DNA of 64,000 nt from an uncultured Oscillospiraceae bacterium (lineage in GTDB: Bacteria > Bacillota > Clostridia > Oscillospirales > Oscillospiraceae), in contig CANQBA010000010.1 of NCBI GenBank assembly GCA_947589545.1, positions 1 through 64,000 of the forward strand. Reading direction: 5' to 3'. Every line of letters begins with the position of its first letter. Positions within the stretch are counted from its first letter, which is position 1. Below, piece by piece: positions 32,816-41,157 of the stretch. The position numbers and the translations under genes are program-made. The notes under the pieces were generated by a model that was not told the DNA's origin, did not search any database, and saw only the letters and a program-made list of their open reading frames with translations.

Positions 32816-34195
32816 TCAGAAGGTGGGCTGGGGCGGGAGGGCGTTGAGGCCAACGGCCAGCTCCTCGTCGGTGGGGATGTGGTCGGTCATGGTGCCGTTG
32901 TTGAACTGCTCGTAGGCCACAAGGTCGAAGTAGCCGGTGCCCGTCAGGCCGAAGACAATGTTCTTGGCCTCGCCCGTCTCGGCGCATTTTTTGGCCTCGT
33001 CGATGGCCACCTTGATGGCGTGGCTGGACTCCGGGGCGGGGAGTATGCCCTCGGTGCGGGCGAAGAACTCGGCGGCCTCGAAGACGGCGGTCTGCTCCGC
33101 GCTGACGGCCTCCATAAGCCCGTCGTGGTAGAGCTGGCTCAGCACCGGGCTCATGCCGTGGAACCGGAGGCCCCCGGCGTGGTTGGGGGAGGGGATGAAG
33201 CCCGCGCCCAGGGTGTACATCTTGGCCAGGGGGCAGATCATGCCGGTGTCGCAGAAGTCGTAGGCGAACTTGCCCCGGGTGAAGCTGGGGCAGGAGGCCG
33301 GCTCCACGGCGATGATGCGGTAATCCCGCTCGCCCCGGAGCTTCTCGCCCATGAAGGGGGAGATGAGGCCGCCCAGGTTTGAGCCGCCGCCGGCACAGCC
33401 GATGATGATGTCCGGGACGATGCCGTACTTATCCAGGGCGATCTTCGTCTCCAGGCCGATGACGGACTGGTGCAGGAGCACCTGATTGAGGACGGAGCCC
33501 AGGACGTAGCGGTAGCCGGGGTTGGAGGTGGCCACCTCCACCGCCTCGCTGATGGCGCAGCCCAGGGAGCCGGTGGTGCCGGGGTGCTCGGCCAAAATCT
33601 TCCGGCCCACATTGGTTTCCATGGAGGGGCTGGGGGTGACGGAGGCGCCGTAGGTGCGCATGACCTCCCGGCGGAAGGGCTTCTGCTCGTAGCTGACCTT
33701 CACCATGTAGACCTTGCAATCTAAGCCCAGATACGCGCAGGCCATGCTCAGGGCGGTGCCCCACTGGCCGGCGCCCGTCTCGGTGGTGACGCCGCGAAGG
33801 CCCTGCTTCTTGGCGTAATACGCCTGGGCGATGGCGGAGTTTAATTTGTGGGAGCCGGAGGTGTTGTTGCCCTCAAACTTGTAGTAGATGTGGGCGGGCG
33901 TCTGAAGCTTCTCCTCCAGGCAGTAGGCCCGCACCAGCGGCGAGGGGCGGTACATTTTGTAAAAGCCCAAGATCTCCTCCGGGATGGGCACCTCGCGGGT
34001 GTCGTTGTCCAGCTCCTGGGCGATGAGCTCGTCGCAGAACACCGGCGATAAGTCGGCGGCGGTCATGGGCTGGAGGGTGCCGGGATTCACCAGCGGCGCG
34101 GGCTTGACCTTCATATCCGCCCGGACGTTATACCAATTTTTGGGCATCTCGTCCTCGTTGAGATAGATTTTGTAGGGGATCTTCCGGTTTTCCAT
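32816..34195 (-). CDS. trpB: TrpB2-type tryptophan synthase beta chain
   Basis: A 459-residue PLP enzyme that condenses indole with serine to give tryptophan. It belongs to the longer TrpB2 group, with an extra N-terminal segment, the PLP lysine in NNTSGSHKLNSAI, ETGAGQWGTAL, and the glycine-rich phosphate loop GCAGGGSNLGG. There is no trpA or other trp gene beside it, so it may salvage free indole. Upstream is a T-box leader with a UGG specifier, so expression should rise when tRNA-Trp is uncharged. AAAGGAG precedes the ATG. Confidence 0.93.
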   Translation of the reverse strand: MENRKIPYKIYLNEDEMPKNWYNVRADMKVKPAPLVNPGTLQPMTAADLSPVFCDELIAQELDNDTREVPIPEEILGFYKMYRPSPLVRAYCLEEKLQTPAHIYYKFEGNNTSGSHKLNSAIAQAYYAKKQGLRGVTTETGAGQWGTALSMACAYLGLDCKVYMVKVSYEQKPFRREVMRTYGASVTPSPSMETNVGRKILAEHPGTTGSLGCAISEAVEVATSNPGYRYVLGSVLNQVLLHQSVIGLETKIALDKYGIVPDIIIGCAGGGSNLGGLISPFMGEKLRGERDYRIIAVEPASCPSFTRGKFAYDFCDTGMICPLAKMYTLGAGFIPSPNHAGGLRFHGMSPVLSQLYHDGLMEAVSAEQTAVFEAAEFFARTEGILPAPESSHAIKVAIDEAKKCAETGEAKNIVFGLTGTGYFDLVAYEQFNNGTMTDHIPTDEELAVGLNALPPQPTF

Positions 34196-34250
34196 GTTTT
34201 CTTGCTCCTTTCCGTTTTTACCAATACCTTAGTCTGGCCATCCGGGGCAA

Positions 34251-34510
34251 ATAAAAACGCCTTTGTCCCGGAAAATTCGGGACAAAGACGTGAAGTCTCT
34301 GCGGTGCCACCCAAATTGGCGCTTTCGCGCCCACTCACGGCCAACTTCCATCGGCCACGCCCTGTAACGGGGGCATCCGTCCCGGCTACTTGCCCGAAGG
34401 CTTTCGCTTCGCCCTCCTCAGTCCATTCGCCGCGCCCTTTCCTGCCGCCATCCCACCGCCGGCGGCTCTCTGTGAGCAAGTATGCGCGGGTACTCCTCTG
34501 AATCATCGGT
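34251..34510 (-). ncRNA. T-box riboswitch, tryptophan type
   Basis: On the minus strand the T-box sequence GGGTGGCACCGC (34301-34312) is followed by a terminator whose stem pairs CCTTTGTCCCG with CGGGACAAAG (34259-34291) and a TTTTTATTT run. Stem I near the 5' end has an AGGAGTA element (about 34488-34498) and the candidate specifier UGG at 34423-34425 in GAATGGACTG, followed by A as expected. Specifier and downstream trpB agree. Uncharged tRNA-Trp should stabilise the antiterminator. The gap 34511-34586 beyond it holds nothing recognisable. Confidence 0.9.
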
Positions 34511-34586
34511 TTATGGCAGTATATTAAATCTTTAAATCGCCTTTGTCAAGAGAAAATTTTGAAAAATCCGCGATTTTTTCACCGCT

Positions 34587-35804
34587 CTATGCCTCCGTCA
34601 GCACGTCCGCCAGGCACGCGCCGAAATACCGCACGGCGGCCAGGGCCTCCCGGAGGGTGTTGCCGTTGGTGCCGATCTCCGCGATCAGCGACCCGGTGGT
34701 GGCGTGCTGGTTATAGCGGTATTGGGAGAGCTTCAGGGGCCGGGCCAGCGTGGGGTAGTCCGTCACCATCCTGTGCTGGAGCTTCAGGGCGAAGGACAAA
34801 TTCTCCTGCCAGTCGGGGTGCTTCAGGCCCGAGGAGTTGGAACCGCAGATGAGCATCACCTGGGCGCAGGGCGTATCCCCCACGTCGGCCACGGTCTTGT
34901 AGAGCTTTCCGTCCCCCTCCAGGGCGTCCCGGTGGAGGTCGATGACAACACAAATCTCCGAGTTTGCCTTCAGGTGCGCCTTGATGGAGGCCAGGGAGCG
35001 GTCATAGGAGCCGTTGTAGCTGGGGTAGTCGTACAGTTCCCGGTCGTGAATGACGGTGACGCCCCGCTCCGTCAGCACCCGCTCCAGCTCATCCCCCACC
35101 CGCACTACGTTGAAGCGGGTATCCTCGGTGCGGGAGGGGTCGGAGGCCACATAGATATCCTCCCCGGCGGGGTTATAGGCCTCGGAACCGTGGGTATGGA
35201 TGATCAGCACCGCCCCTTTTTCGGCGGAAAATTTCAGCGGCGTCTCCAGAAGTTTCTGAAAATCCGGGGTGTATTTGGACTTGTTCTTCACATAGATCCC
35301 GTCCCCGGCGTCCAGATACCCGCTGCCCTTCCCTAAAATCGTGGTGCCGATGGCGTCCCGCTCCGGCGTCTCCGGCGCCGGTTCCGTGGAGGCCGTGTCC
35401 GCCGGGGCGGTGTCCGGTGGGACGGTGTCTGCGGTGACGGTATCTGCGGGGGCGGTATCCTCGGCCGGGAGGGCGGCGTCGGGATCCTCCGGCGTCTCCC
35501 CGGAGGCGGGGGCGCTCCAGAAAAGGCCGCCGGCGGCCGTATCCTCCGGCACCGTGTCGGAGACCCGCCGCGCCGCCGTATACCCCGGCAACGTCCCCCA
35601 CAGGGCCAGCGTCCCGGCGTCCGGCAGGGGGAGAGACGCCCCCGGCAGCGCCAGGGCCAGCACCCCCGCGCCCACGCCCTCCGGCAGGGCCCGGACGCCG
35701 CCCGCCAGCTCCGCCGCCCCCCGCAGGACAAGACAAACCGCCAGCACGGCGGCAAGCCGCGCCGCCACCGTACCGGGGGTGATCCTCTTTACCGGTCTTC
35801 TCAT
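34587..35804 (-). CDS. spoIIP: Stage II sporulation protein P
   Basis: A 405-residue protein with an N-terminal signal anchor, a low-complexity linker (repeated ADTVP-like units, residues ~100-155) and a C-terminal SpoIIP amidase/endopeptidase domain with the zinc motifs HTHGSEAYNP and VIDLHRDAL. SpoIIP degrades septal peptidoglycan together with SpoIID and SpoIIM during engulfment. The Thr/Asp/Pro repeat linker is longer than in Bacillus. GAGGAGG stands before the ATG. It appears monocistronic. Confidence 0.94.
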   Translation of the reverse strand: MRRPVKRITPGTVAARLAAVLAVCLVLRGAAELAGGVRALPEGVGAGVLALALPGASLPLPDAGTLALWGTLPGYTAARRVSDTVPEDTAAGGLFWSAPASGETPEDPDAALPAEDTAPADTVTADTVPPDTAPADTASTEPAPETPERDAIGTTILGKGSGYLDAGDGIYVKNKSKYTPDFQKLLETPLKFSAEKGAVLIIHTHGSEAYNPAGEDIYVASDPSRTEDTRFNVVRVGDELERVLTERGVTVIHDRELYDYPSYNGSYDRSLASIKAHLKANSEICVVIDLHRDALEGDGKLYKTVADVGDTPCAQVMLICGSNSSGLKHPDWQENLSFALKLQHRMVTDYPTLARPLKLSQYRYNQHATTGSLIAEIGTNGNTLREALAAVRYFGACLADVLTEA

Positions 35805-35870
35805 GGCCCAGACCTCCTCATTGGTATCGACTCGCTGGGGAAGACTATGCGCAAAGGGACGAAATTATGA

Positions 35871-35899
35871 TTGCAAGACGCGCCATCCGGGAGTATAAT
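35871..35899 (+). promoter_or_regulatory. Sigma-A promoter of the TSCPD operon
   Basis: TTGCAA (35871-35876), 17 bp and TATAAT (35894-35899), 35 bp upstream of the TSCPD start. Confidence 0.75.
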
Positions 35900-35934
35900 A
35901 GGGACAGCGAAACGCAAAAGAAAGGAAGAGAACC

Positions 35935-36195
35935 ATGGAAAAGGTATTTATTCCCCACGGCGTCTGCTCCCGCCGGTACGATATCGTCCTGGAGGACGGC
36001 GTCATACAGAACATCACCGTCGAGGGCGGCTGCAACGGCAACCTCAAGGGCATCTGCGCCCTGCTCCGGGGCCAGCGGGCCGAGGACGTGATCCCCAAGC
36101 TCCGGGGCACCCAGTGCGGTATGCGGGGCACCTCCTGCCCCGATCAGATCTCCATCGCCCTGGAGGAGGCCCTGCGGGAGGAGGCGGGCGCATGA
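35935..36195 (+). CDS. TSCPD domain protein
   Basis: An 86-residue protein covering one TSCPD domain, named for the TSCPD residues seen here as GTSCPDQIS. The other family landmarks, a CSRRYDI start and GGCNGNLKGI, are present, giving four or five conserved cysteines that could bind metal. The domain also occurs at the end of some ribonucleotide reductases; the free-standing form is common in Firmicutes and has no known role. Its stop codon overlaps the next gene's start (ATGA). Confidence 0.88.
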   Translation: MEKVFIPHGVCSRRYDIVLEDGVIQNITVEGGCNGNLKGICALLRGQRAEDVIPKLRGTQCGMRGTSCPDQISIALEEALREEAGA

Positions 36196-36437
36196 GGCCG
36201 GTCTTCGCCAACACCTTCAACGTCACCCACAACAAGGGCAAGGCGGAGGTGGCCCTGTCCTTCGCCCACATCTACACCGACCACAACTTCTCCATGAAGC
36301 AGGGGACGCTCACCGACGTGTCCGCCCAGGTGGCCGACGAGGTGGCCAGCGTCCTCATCACCCGGGACGGCCTGGTGGCCCTGACGAAGCTTTTGAACCG
36401 GGTGATGGACGACTGGGGGATCGACATCGCCGAATGA
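36192..36437 (+). CDS. Small conserved-looking protein of unknown function
   Basis: An 81-residue protein starting at an ATG that overlaps the stop of the TSCPD gene and ending with an ATGA overlap with the HAD gene, so it is embedded in a tightly coupled three-gene operon. The sequence (VFANTFNVTHNKGKAEVALS, then VSAQVADEVASVLITRDGL) suggests a beta strand pair followed by helices and no membrane segment. It faintly recalls DUF3467-like proteins, but this is not secure. Codon bias matches its neighbours, so it is a real gene. Confidence 0.65.
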   Translation: MRPVFANTFNVTHNKGKAEVALSFAHIYTDHNFSMKQGTLTDVSAQVADEVASVLITRDGLVALTKLLNRVMDDWGIDIAE

Positions 36438-37078
36438 GATACACCACCGTCATCTTTGACCTGGACGGGACGCTCCTCAACACCCTGGAGGACATCCGCG
36501 ACAGCGTCAACCACATCCTGACCAAATACGGCTTCGAGCCGCGCACCCTGGAGCAGATCCGGCGGGCCGTGGGCAACGGCTCCGGCGTCCTGCTGGAAAG
36601 ATCCCTCCCCCAGGGGCGGGAGACCCCCGGCTTTGAGGGGCTTTTAGAGGAGTACACGGCCTGGTACGAGGCCCACAACGCCATCAAGACGGCGCCCTAT
36701 GAGGGCGTTGCCGAGACGCTCCGGGCCCTGGCCGCCAGCGAGCACAAGCTGGCGGTGGTGTCCAACAAGCCCGACGCCAACGCCAAGGCCCTGGTGCGGA
36801 AATTTTTCGGCGCCTGGGTGTCCGTGGCCATCGGCGAGCGCCCCGGCATCGCCCGGAAGCCCGCCCCGGACTCGGTGAAGGCCGTGATGCGGGAGCTTAT
36901 GAGTTATCCCTACGAGACGGTCTATGTGGGGGACTCGGACGTGGATCTGAAGACCGCCCGAGCCGCCGGCATCGACTGCGTCAGCGTCGCCTGGGGCTTC
37001 CGCACCCGGGAGTTGCTGACCGAATGCGGCGCCAAAACCATCATCTCCCGCCCGTCAGAGCTGCTGAAGCTTGTATAA
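36434..37078 (+). CDS. HAD-superfamily phosphatase, phosphoglycolate-phosphatase-like
   Basis: A 214-residue haloacid-dehalogenase-type phosphatase with all four motifs: FDLDGTLLNT (nucleophile aspartate D8), VVSNKPDANAK, KPAPDSVKAV and VGDSDVDL. The cap domain is the helical C1 type between motifs I and II, as in Gph and PpaX. Substrate cannot be set from sequence; phosphoglycolate from DNA repair or pyrophosphate are the usual choices. It is the last gene of the TSCPD operon, and a strong bidirectional terminator follows. Confidence 0.88.
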   Translation: MRYTTVIFDLDGTLLNTLEDIRDSVNHILTKYGFEPRTLEQIRRAVGNGSGVLLERSLPQGRETPGFEGLLEEYTAWYEAHNAIKTAPYEGVAETLRALAASEHKLAVVSNKPDANAKALVRKFFGAWVSVAIGERPGIARKPAPDSVKAVMRELMSYPYETVYVGDSDVDLKTARAAGIDCVSVAWGFRTRELLTECGAKTIISRPSELLKLV

Positions 37079-37083
37079 AAAAT

Positions 37084-37113
37084 GCTGCGGCCCGCCGGAA
37101 GGCGGGCCGCAGC
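37084..37113. terminator. Bidirectional terminator
   Basis: GCTGCGGCCCGCC, a GGAA loop and GGCGGGCCGCAGC form a perfect 13-bp stem between two converging genes; TTGCTTTTTG follows rightward and ATTTTTTATA leftward. Confidence 0.9.
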
Positions 37114-37131
37114 TTGCTTTTTGCGTTTTGC

Positions 37132-37374
37132 TTATTCGCGACGAAGCTCCTCGTAGCAGGTGTCGCAGATGTTCTTGCCCCTGTGCTGACTGAGATTTCT
37201 GGTCTTGCCGCAGAAGACGCAGGAGTCCTCGTGCTTGGCGAGGATGATCCGCTCGCCCTCCACATAGATCTCCAGTGAATCCTTCTCCGCGATGTCCAGG
37301 GTTCTGCGCAGTTCGATGGGGATGACGATCCTTCCGAGCTCGTCAACCTTCCTTACAATGCCGGTAGATTTCAT
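37132..37374 (-). CDS. abrB: AbrB-type regulator with zinc-ribbon tail
   Basis: An 80-residue protein with an N-terminal AbrB/SpoVT swapped-hairpin DNA-binding domain (STGIVRKVDELGRIVIPIEL) and a C-terminal pair of CxxC motifs (CVFCG and CDTC) likely binding zinc in place of the usual multimerisation region. AbrB-type factors repress transition-phase genes. The ATG at 37374 has a GGAGGGG site; the frame opens five codons earlier. A promoter about 160 bp upstream leaves a long GC-rich, hairpin-prone leader. Confidence 0.88.
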   Translation of the reverse strand: MKSTGIVRKVDELGRIVIPIELRRTLDIAEKDSLEIYVEGERIILAKHEDSCVFCGKTRNLSQHRGKNICDTCYEELRRE

Positions 37375-37532
37375 GCTGATCCCCTCCATAATTGTTCGCC
37401 GGCTTATTCTTTTCGGGATTTTCCGTCCATGCGCCTCAAGGGCGCCCCCGCGGCCGCGCGCCGCCGAAGCAATAACCGGCGCGCAATCCCCCAGGACACC
37501 TTTTCGCTTTATTCAGAATTTCCCTTGCATTT

Positions 37533-37560
37533 ATTGTAACATTTTATCGGTATTTGTCAA
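37533..37560 (-). promoter_or_regulatory. Sigma-A promoter of the abrB-like gene
   Basis: On the minus strand TTGACA (37555-37560), 16 bp and TACAAT (37533-37538). The transcript would have a leader of about 150 nt. The remainder of the gap up to metA (37561-37750) is AT-rich and holds no gene or recognisable riboswitch. Confidence 0.7.
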
Positions 37561-37750
37561 CAGATTTTCCAGATATTTTTCCATAAACTACGTGAAAATC
37601 TCAAATATTGTATTAATCCGCGGCCTAAATTGGGGCTTTTTTCAAATTTCCCGTCATTTTTTGGAATACTCTGGTGATTTAGCTTTTTCCAATTTTACAG
37701 AATACAGCGTATAGGTCCGCCGCGGCGGGCCCGATTATTTTTCCCGGCAC

Positions 37751-37779
37751 TTGCAAAAAGGGGAAAAATGGCCTATAAT
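37751..37779 (+). promoter_or_regulatory. Sigma-A promoter of metA
   Basis: TTGCAA (37751-37756), 17 bp and TATAAT (37774-37779), 33 bp before the ATG. The leader is too short for a SAM riboswitch or T-box. Confidence 0.75.
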
Positions 37780-37812
37780 GAAAACGGATTCCTTTTTAGC
37801 GAGGTAAACGTC

Positions 37813-38730
37813 ATGCCCATCAAGATACCCAACGAGCTGCCCGCCGCCCAGACTCTCCACGACGAAAATATCTTCGTGATCCCGGAGACGCGGGCCGTGA
37901 CCCAGGACATCCGCCCCCTGAAGATCGCTCTTCTGAATCTGATGCCCACCAAGATCGCCACCGAGACGCAGATGGCGCGGCTTTTAGGCAACACCCCTCT
38001 GCAGGTGGAGCTGGAGCTTTTGCAGACCAGCACCCACAAGGCCATGCACACCGCCCAGGATCACATGATCGCCTTCTACAAGACCTTCGACGAGGTGCGC
38101 GATCAGCGCTTCGACGGCCTGGTGATCACCGGCGCGCCGGTGGAGAAGCTGGACTTTGAGGAGGTGGACTACTGGCAGGAGCTGTGCGAGATCATGGAGT
38201 GGAGCAAAAAGAACGTCTACTCCACCTTCCACATCTGCTGGGGCGCCCAGGCGGCCCTCTACTACCACTACGGCGTGAAAAAATACCCGCTGGAGAAGAA
38301 GCTCTTCGGCGTTTTCCCCCATGAGGTGGAGTACAAGCGCTCCATCCTGATGCGGGGCTTTGACGACGTTTTCTACGCGCCCCACTCCCGCCACACCACC
38401 ATCCGCCGGGAGGATGTGGAAAATATCCCCGGCGTGCGCATCCTGGCCTCCTCCCGGGAGGCGGGGATCTACGTGATGTCCACCCGGGGCGGGCGGCAGA
38501 TCTTCGTCACCGGCCATTCGGAATACGACCCGGACACCCTGAAAAACGAGTATTTCCGGGATCTCAATCAGGGTCTGCCCATCGAGGTGCCCAAAAACTA
38601 CTTCCCCGGCGACGACCCCACAAAGGAGCCCATCGTCCGCTGGCGGGGCCACGCCAATCTGCTCTACTCCAACTGGATCAACCACTTTGTCTATCAGGGC
38701 ACGCCCTACGACCTGATGGACATCCGGTGA
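37813..38730 (+). CDS. metA: Homoserine O-acetyltransferase, MetA type
   Basis: A 305-residue MetA-family acyltransferase that activates homoserine for methionine synthesis. The nucleophile cysteine is C142 in FHICWGAQA. Residue 111 is glutamate ([12 protein letters not shown]); published work on this family shows that glutamate here selects acetyl-CoA while glycine, as in E. coli, selects succinyl-CoA. The product name therefore favours acetyltransferase. The ATG at 37813 has a GAGGT site; the open frame begins 15 codons earlier, but that stretch overlaps the promoter. mscS follows directly. Confidence 0.93.
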   Translation: MPIKIPNELPAAQTLHDENIFVIPETRAVTQDIRPLKIALLNLMPTKIATETQMARLLGNTPLQVELELLQTSTHKAMHTAQDHMIAFYKTFDEVRDQRFDGLVITGAPVEKLDFEEVDYWQELCEIMEWSKKNVYSTFHICWGAQAALYYHYGVKKYPLEKKLFGVFPHEVEYKRSILMRGFDDVFYAPHSRHTTIRREDVENIPGVRILASSREAGIYVMSTRGGRQIFVTGHSEYDPDTLKNEYFRDLNQGLPIEVPKNYFPGDDPTKEPIVRWRGHANLLYSNWINHFVYQGTPYDLMDIR

Positions 38731-38744
38731 GAGGGGGTTTTACC

Positions 38745-39554
38745 GTGGAAAAATTCTTTGAAAAGCTGGACGAGGTTCACTTTGGCGGCATGTCCCTGGG
38801 GCTTCTGCTGGGGACGGCCGTGCTCCTTATTCTGTGCGTGCTGATCCGGCGGCTCCTGCTGAAGTTGACAGACAGGGCCCTTAAAAAAAGCAAGCTGGAC
38901 GACGCCATCAAGGGCTTCATCCGCTCCGCCGCCGGGGTGGTGCTGTGGATCCTGACCTTCCTCATCGTGGCGGACAAGCTGGGCATCCCCATGACCAGTC
39001 TGGTGGCTATCCTCTCGGTGGTGTCCCTGGCCCTCTCCCTGTCGGTGCAGAACATCCTCACCAACCTCTTCTCCGGCATCACCATCCTGGGGACGCACCC
39101 CTTCTCCGCCGGGGACTGGGTGGACATCGGCGGCACCGCCGGTACGGTGAAAAACGTGGGCCTTTTTTACACCATCCTTGCCATGCCCGACGGCCGGGAG
39201 GTACATATCCCCAACTCCACGGTGGCGGACTCCAAGGTGGAGAATTTCACCGCCCACGAGAAGCGCCGGGTGGATCTGGAGATCTCCGCCTCCTATAACG
39301 ACGAGACGGAGTCCGTTAAGATCGCCGTCCTGCGGGCCATCGACAGGACGGAGGGCCTTTTGCTGGATCCGGCGCCCATCATCGCCGTCAAGACCTACGG
39401 CGACTCCGCCATCACCTACATGGTGCTGGTGTGGGCCCAGACCCCCAAGTGGTTCGCCGCCAAGTGCGCCCTGACGGAGAATATTCGCGAGGCCTTTGCC
39501 GAGACGGGCGTCACCATGACCTACCCGCACCTGAACGTCCACCTGGACAAATAG
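38745..39554 (+). CDS. mscS: Small-conductance mechanosensitive channel MscS
   Basis: A 269-residue channel that opens under membrane tension to release solutes. Three N-terminal membrane segments precede the conserved pore helix and beta domain (LSLSVQNILTNLFSGITIL, then PFSAGDWVDIGGTAGTV and PNSTVADSKVENF). A GTG at 38745 with a GAGAGGGGG site is preferred over the GTG at 38727, which overlaps the metA stop. Length is typical of the short MscS class. It likely shares a transcript with metA and the DUF1622 gene. Confidence 0.92.
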   Translation: MEKFFEKLDEVHFGGMSLGLLLGTAVLLILCVLIRRLLLKLTDRALKKSKLDDAIKGFIRSAAGVVLWILTFLIVADKLGIPMTSLVAILSVVSLALSLSVQNILTNLFSGITILGTHPFSAGDWVDIGGTAGTVKNVGLFYTILAMPDGREVHIPNSTVADSKVENFTAHEKRRVDLEISASYNDETESVKIAVLRAIDRTEGLLLDPAPIIAVKTYGDSAITYMVLVWAQTPKWFAAKCALTENIREAFAETGVTMTYPHLNVHLDK

Positions 39555-39580
39555 AGAAGCTTTACAGGAGGAGGCACACC

Positions 39581-39964
39581 ATGGTACATATTCTGGAGGA
39601 GATCCTGCACACCATCATCAATTACGGCATCCTGCTTTTTGAGTATGTGGGCGTCATCGTCCTCATCATCGACGGCATCCAGGGCATCATCGCCTATATC
39701 AAGCGGGATCCCGGTATGCGCCTGAACCTGGCCCAGGGCATGGCCACGGCCCTGTCCTTCAAGCTGGGCGGCGAGATCCTGCGCACCGTCATCGTCCAGA
39801 GCTTCCAGGAGATCGCCATCGTGGCCTGCATCATCATACTCCGCTCGGCGCTCACCTTCCTGATCCACTGGGAGATCAAGCACATGGAGCAGGCCGGGAC
39901 GCTGGAGGAGAAGAAGGCGGAGCCGCACCCGGAATCCCCGGACGGGGCGGCCAAGCCCGATTGA
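39581..39964 (+). CDS. DUF1622 membrane protein
   Basis: A 127-residue protein with two or three membrane segments, matching the DUF1622 family (ILLFEYVGVIVLIIDGI, LAQGMATALSFKLGGEILRT, RSALTFLIHWEIKH). The C-terminal ~20 residues are charged and Pro-rich. It has a CAGGAGGAGG site before the ATG and lies 27 bp after mscS, so it is co-transcribed with the channel. No function is established for the family. A strong terminator follows. Confidence 0.85.
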   Translation: MVHILEEILHTIINYGILLFEYVGVIVLIIDGIQGIIAYIKRDPGMRLNLAQGMATALSFKLGGEILRTVIVQSFQEIAIVACIIILRSALTFLIHWEIKHMEQAGTLEEKKAEPHPESPDGAAKPD

Positions 39965-39999
39965 TCCGCGAAAAGGATCCCTGAAAAACATAATAACAT

Positions 40000-40031
40000 A
40001 CGGGCGGGTTTTGTGAACCCGCCCGTTTTTT
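40000..40031 (+). terminator. Terminator of metA-mscS-DUF1622
   Basis: ACGGGCGGGTT and AACCCGCCCGT pair in an 11-bp stem with a 5-nt loop, followed by a T-run. Confidence 0.9.
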
Positions 40032-40046
40032 ATAAAGATTTGTCGA

Positions 40047-41124
40047 TCACGCGGATTTCTTTTTGTAAAGGCGCGTGAGGATCGCTTCGTTGAGGCGGTG
40101 GAAGAGATACGCCGCCGCGACGGAGGCCGCGAGCGTGGCAAAAACAGCCGGAATTTCCGGAACCCCCAGCCGTGAAAAAAGGTCGATGAACAGCCCGTGG
40201 GTCAGATAGATCTCCAGCGAGATCTTCCCCAGGAAGCGCAGAGGCGCGTTGCCGAATTTCAGCTTCATGGCAGCCAGCAGAACGCCGAAGACATACAGCG
40301 GCGTCTCAAGCATCCGCAGGAACGCCACCGGATGGAAGGGAAGAAACCCCGAAAGCCACTCCCAGCAGTTGTTGATGAAAAACACACTCCCCCAGCAGAC
40401 GACGGTCAGCGGGAGCCAGAACCTGTGGAAGATGCCGGACAGCTTCTCCTTATAGATTGCCCAGACAATGCCAATCACAAGGATATGGACGGTGGTGAAC
40501 CAATAGGACAAAAAATCCCGCCCTTGGCAAATATACATCCACACCAGCGCGAACACCGCGACAACGCCGATCAAAAAGGCGTTTTTTCCTTTCCCCGGCA
40601 CGAGTCGCCTCTGAAGGGCCATGCCGGCCCAAAAGACCATATAAAAAACAAGTATGACGATAATGAACCAGGAGCTGCTCACAATCGGCGCCCCGTTCAC
40701 CAGGGAATCCAGCACATAAAGGGGTGAGTACACCTCTCCCGCCAGGGCGTGATATCCCCAATACAGGAGTATCGCGATCCCGTAGGGGATCATCACCTTT
40801 GGGAGCCGCCGCCGGAGGAATCCGTCAAAATAGCCCTCCCGCGTTAAGTATTGCTTCTCCACCCCGTAGCCGGAGAGGAAGAAGAAAAACGCCACCGCCA
40901 GATATCCGATGAAGATATCAGAGAAGACAACATAATACCCCCCCGGTATTTTCTTTCATATGTCCCATGGCCACAACGACGGCGAAAAAGCCGCGCAGAC
41001 AGCCGGTGGAGTCCCGGGAGAGGTAATCTTCGTTAAAGCCGCTGAGAGGCCGCACCGGCGACGCACCGGCGATAAGCAGGACAAAAAGGCCGATATAGAC
41101 AAGATTCCACACTATCTGATCCAT
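40047..41124 (-). pseudogene. Acyltransferase-3 family membrane protein, frameshifted in a G7 tract
   Basis: The gene starts at ATG 41124 (MDQIVWNLVYIGLFVLL...RGFFAVVVAMGHMKENTGG) and stops early at 40918, but the downstream frame to 40047 continues the same protein (YYVVFSDIFIGYLAVAFFFF, LSGYG, then eight or so membrane segments to the C-terminus). The break lies at a run of seven Gs on the coding strand (40938-40944); removing one G restores a single frame of about 358 residues, the normal size for OafA/YrhL-type O-acyltransferases. It could be a real inactivation, slipped-strand phase variation or a sequencing error. These enzymes acylate surface sugars; the substrate is unknown. Confidence 0.8.
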
Positions 41125-41157
41125 ATGCTCTTCTATGTACGTTCGGTCTGTTCTCTC

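Noticed and set aside
37561..37812. SAM riboswitch or T-box before metA
   Set aside because: The promoter is 33 bp from the start codon and no leader structure fits.
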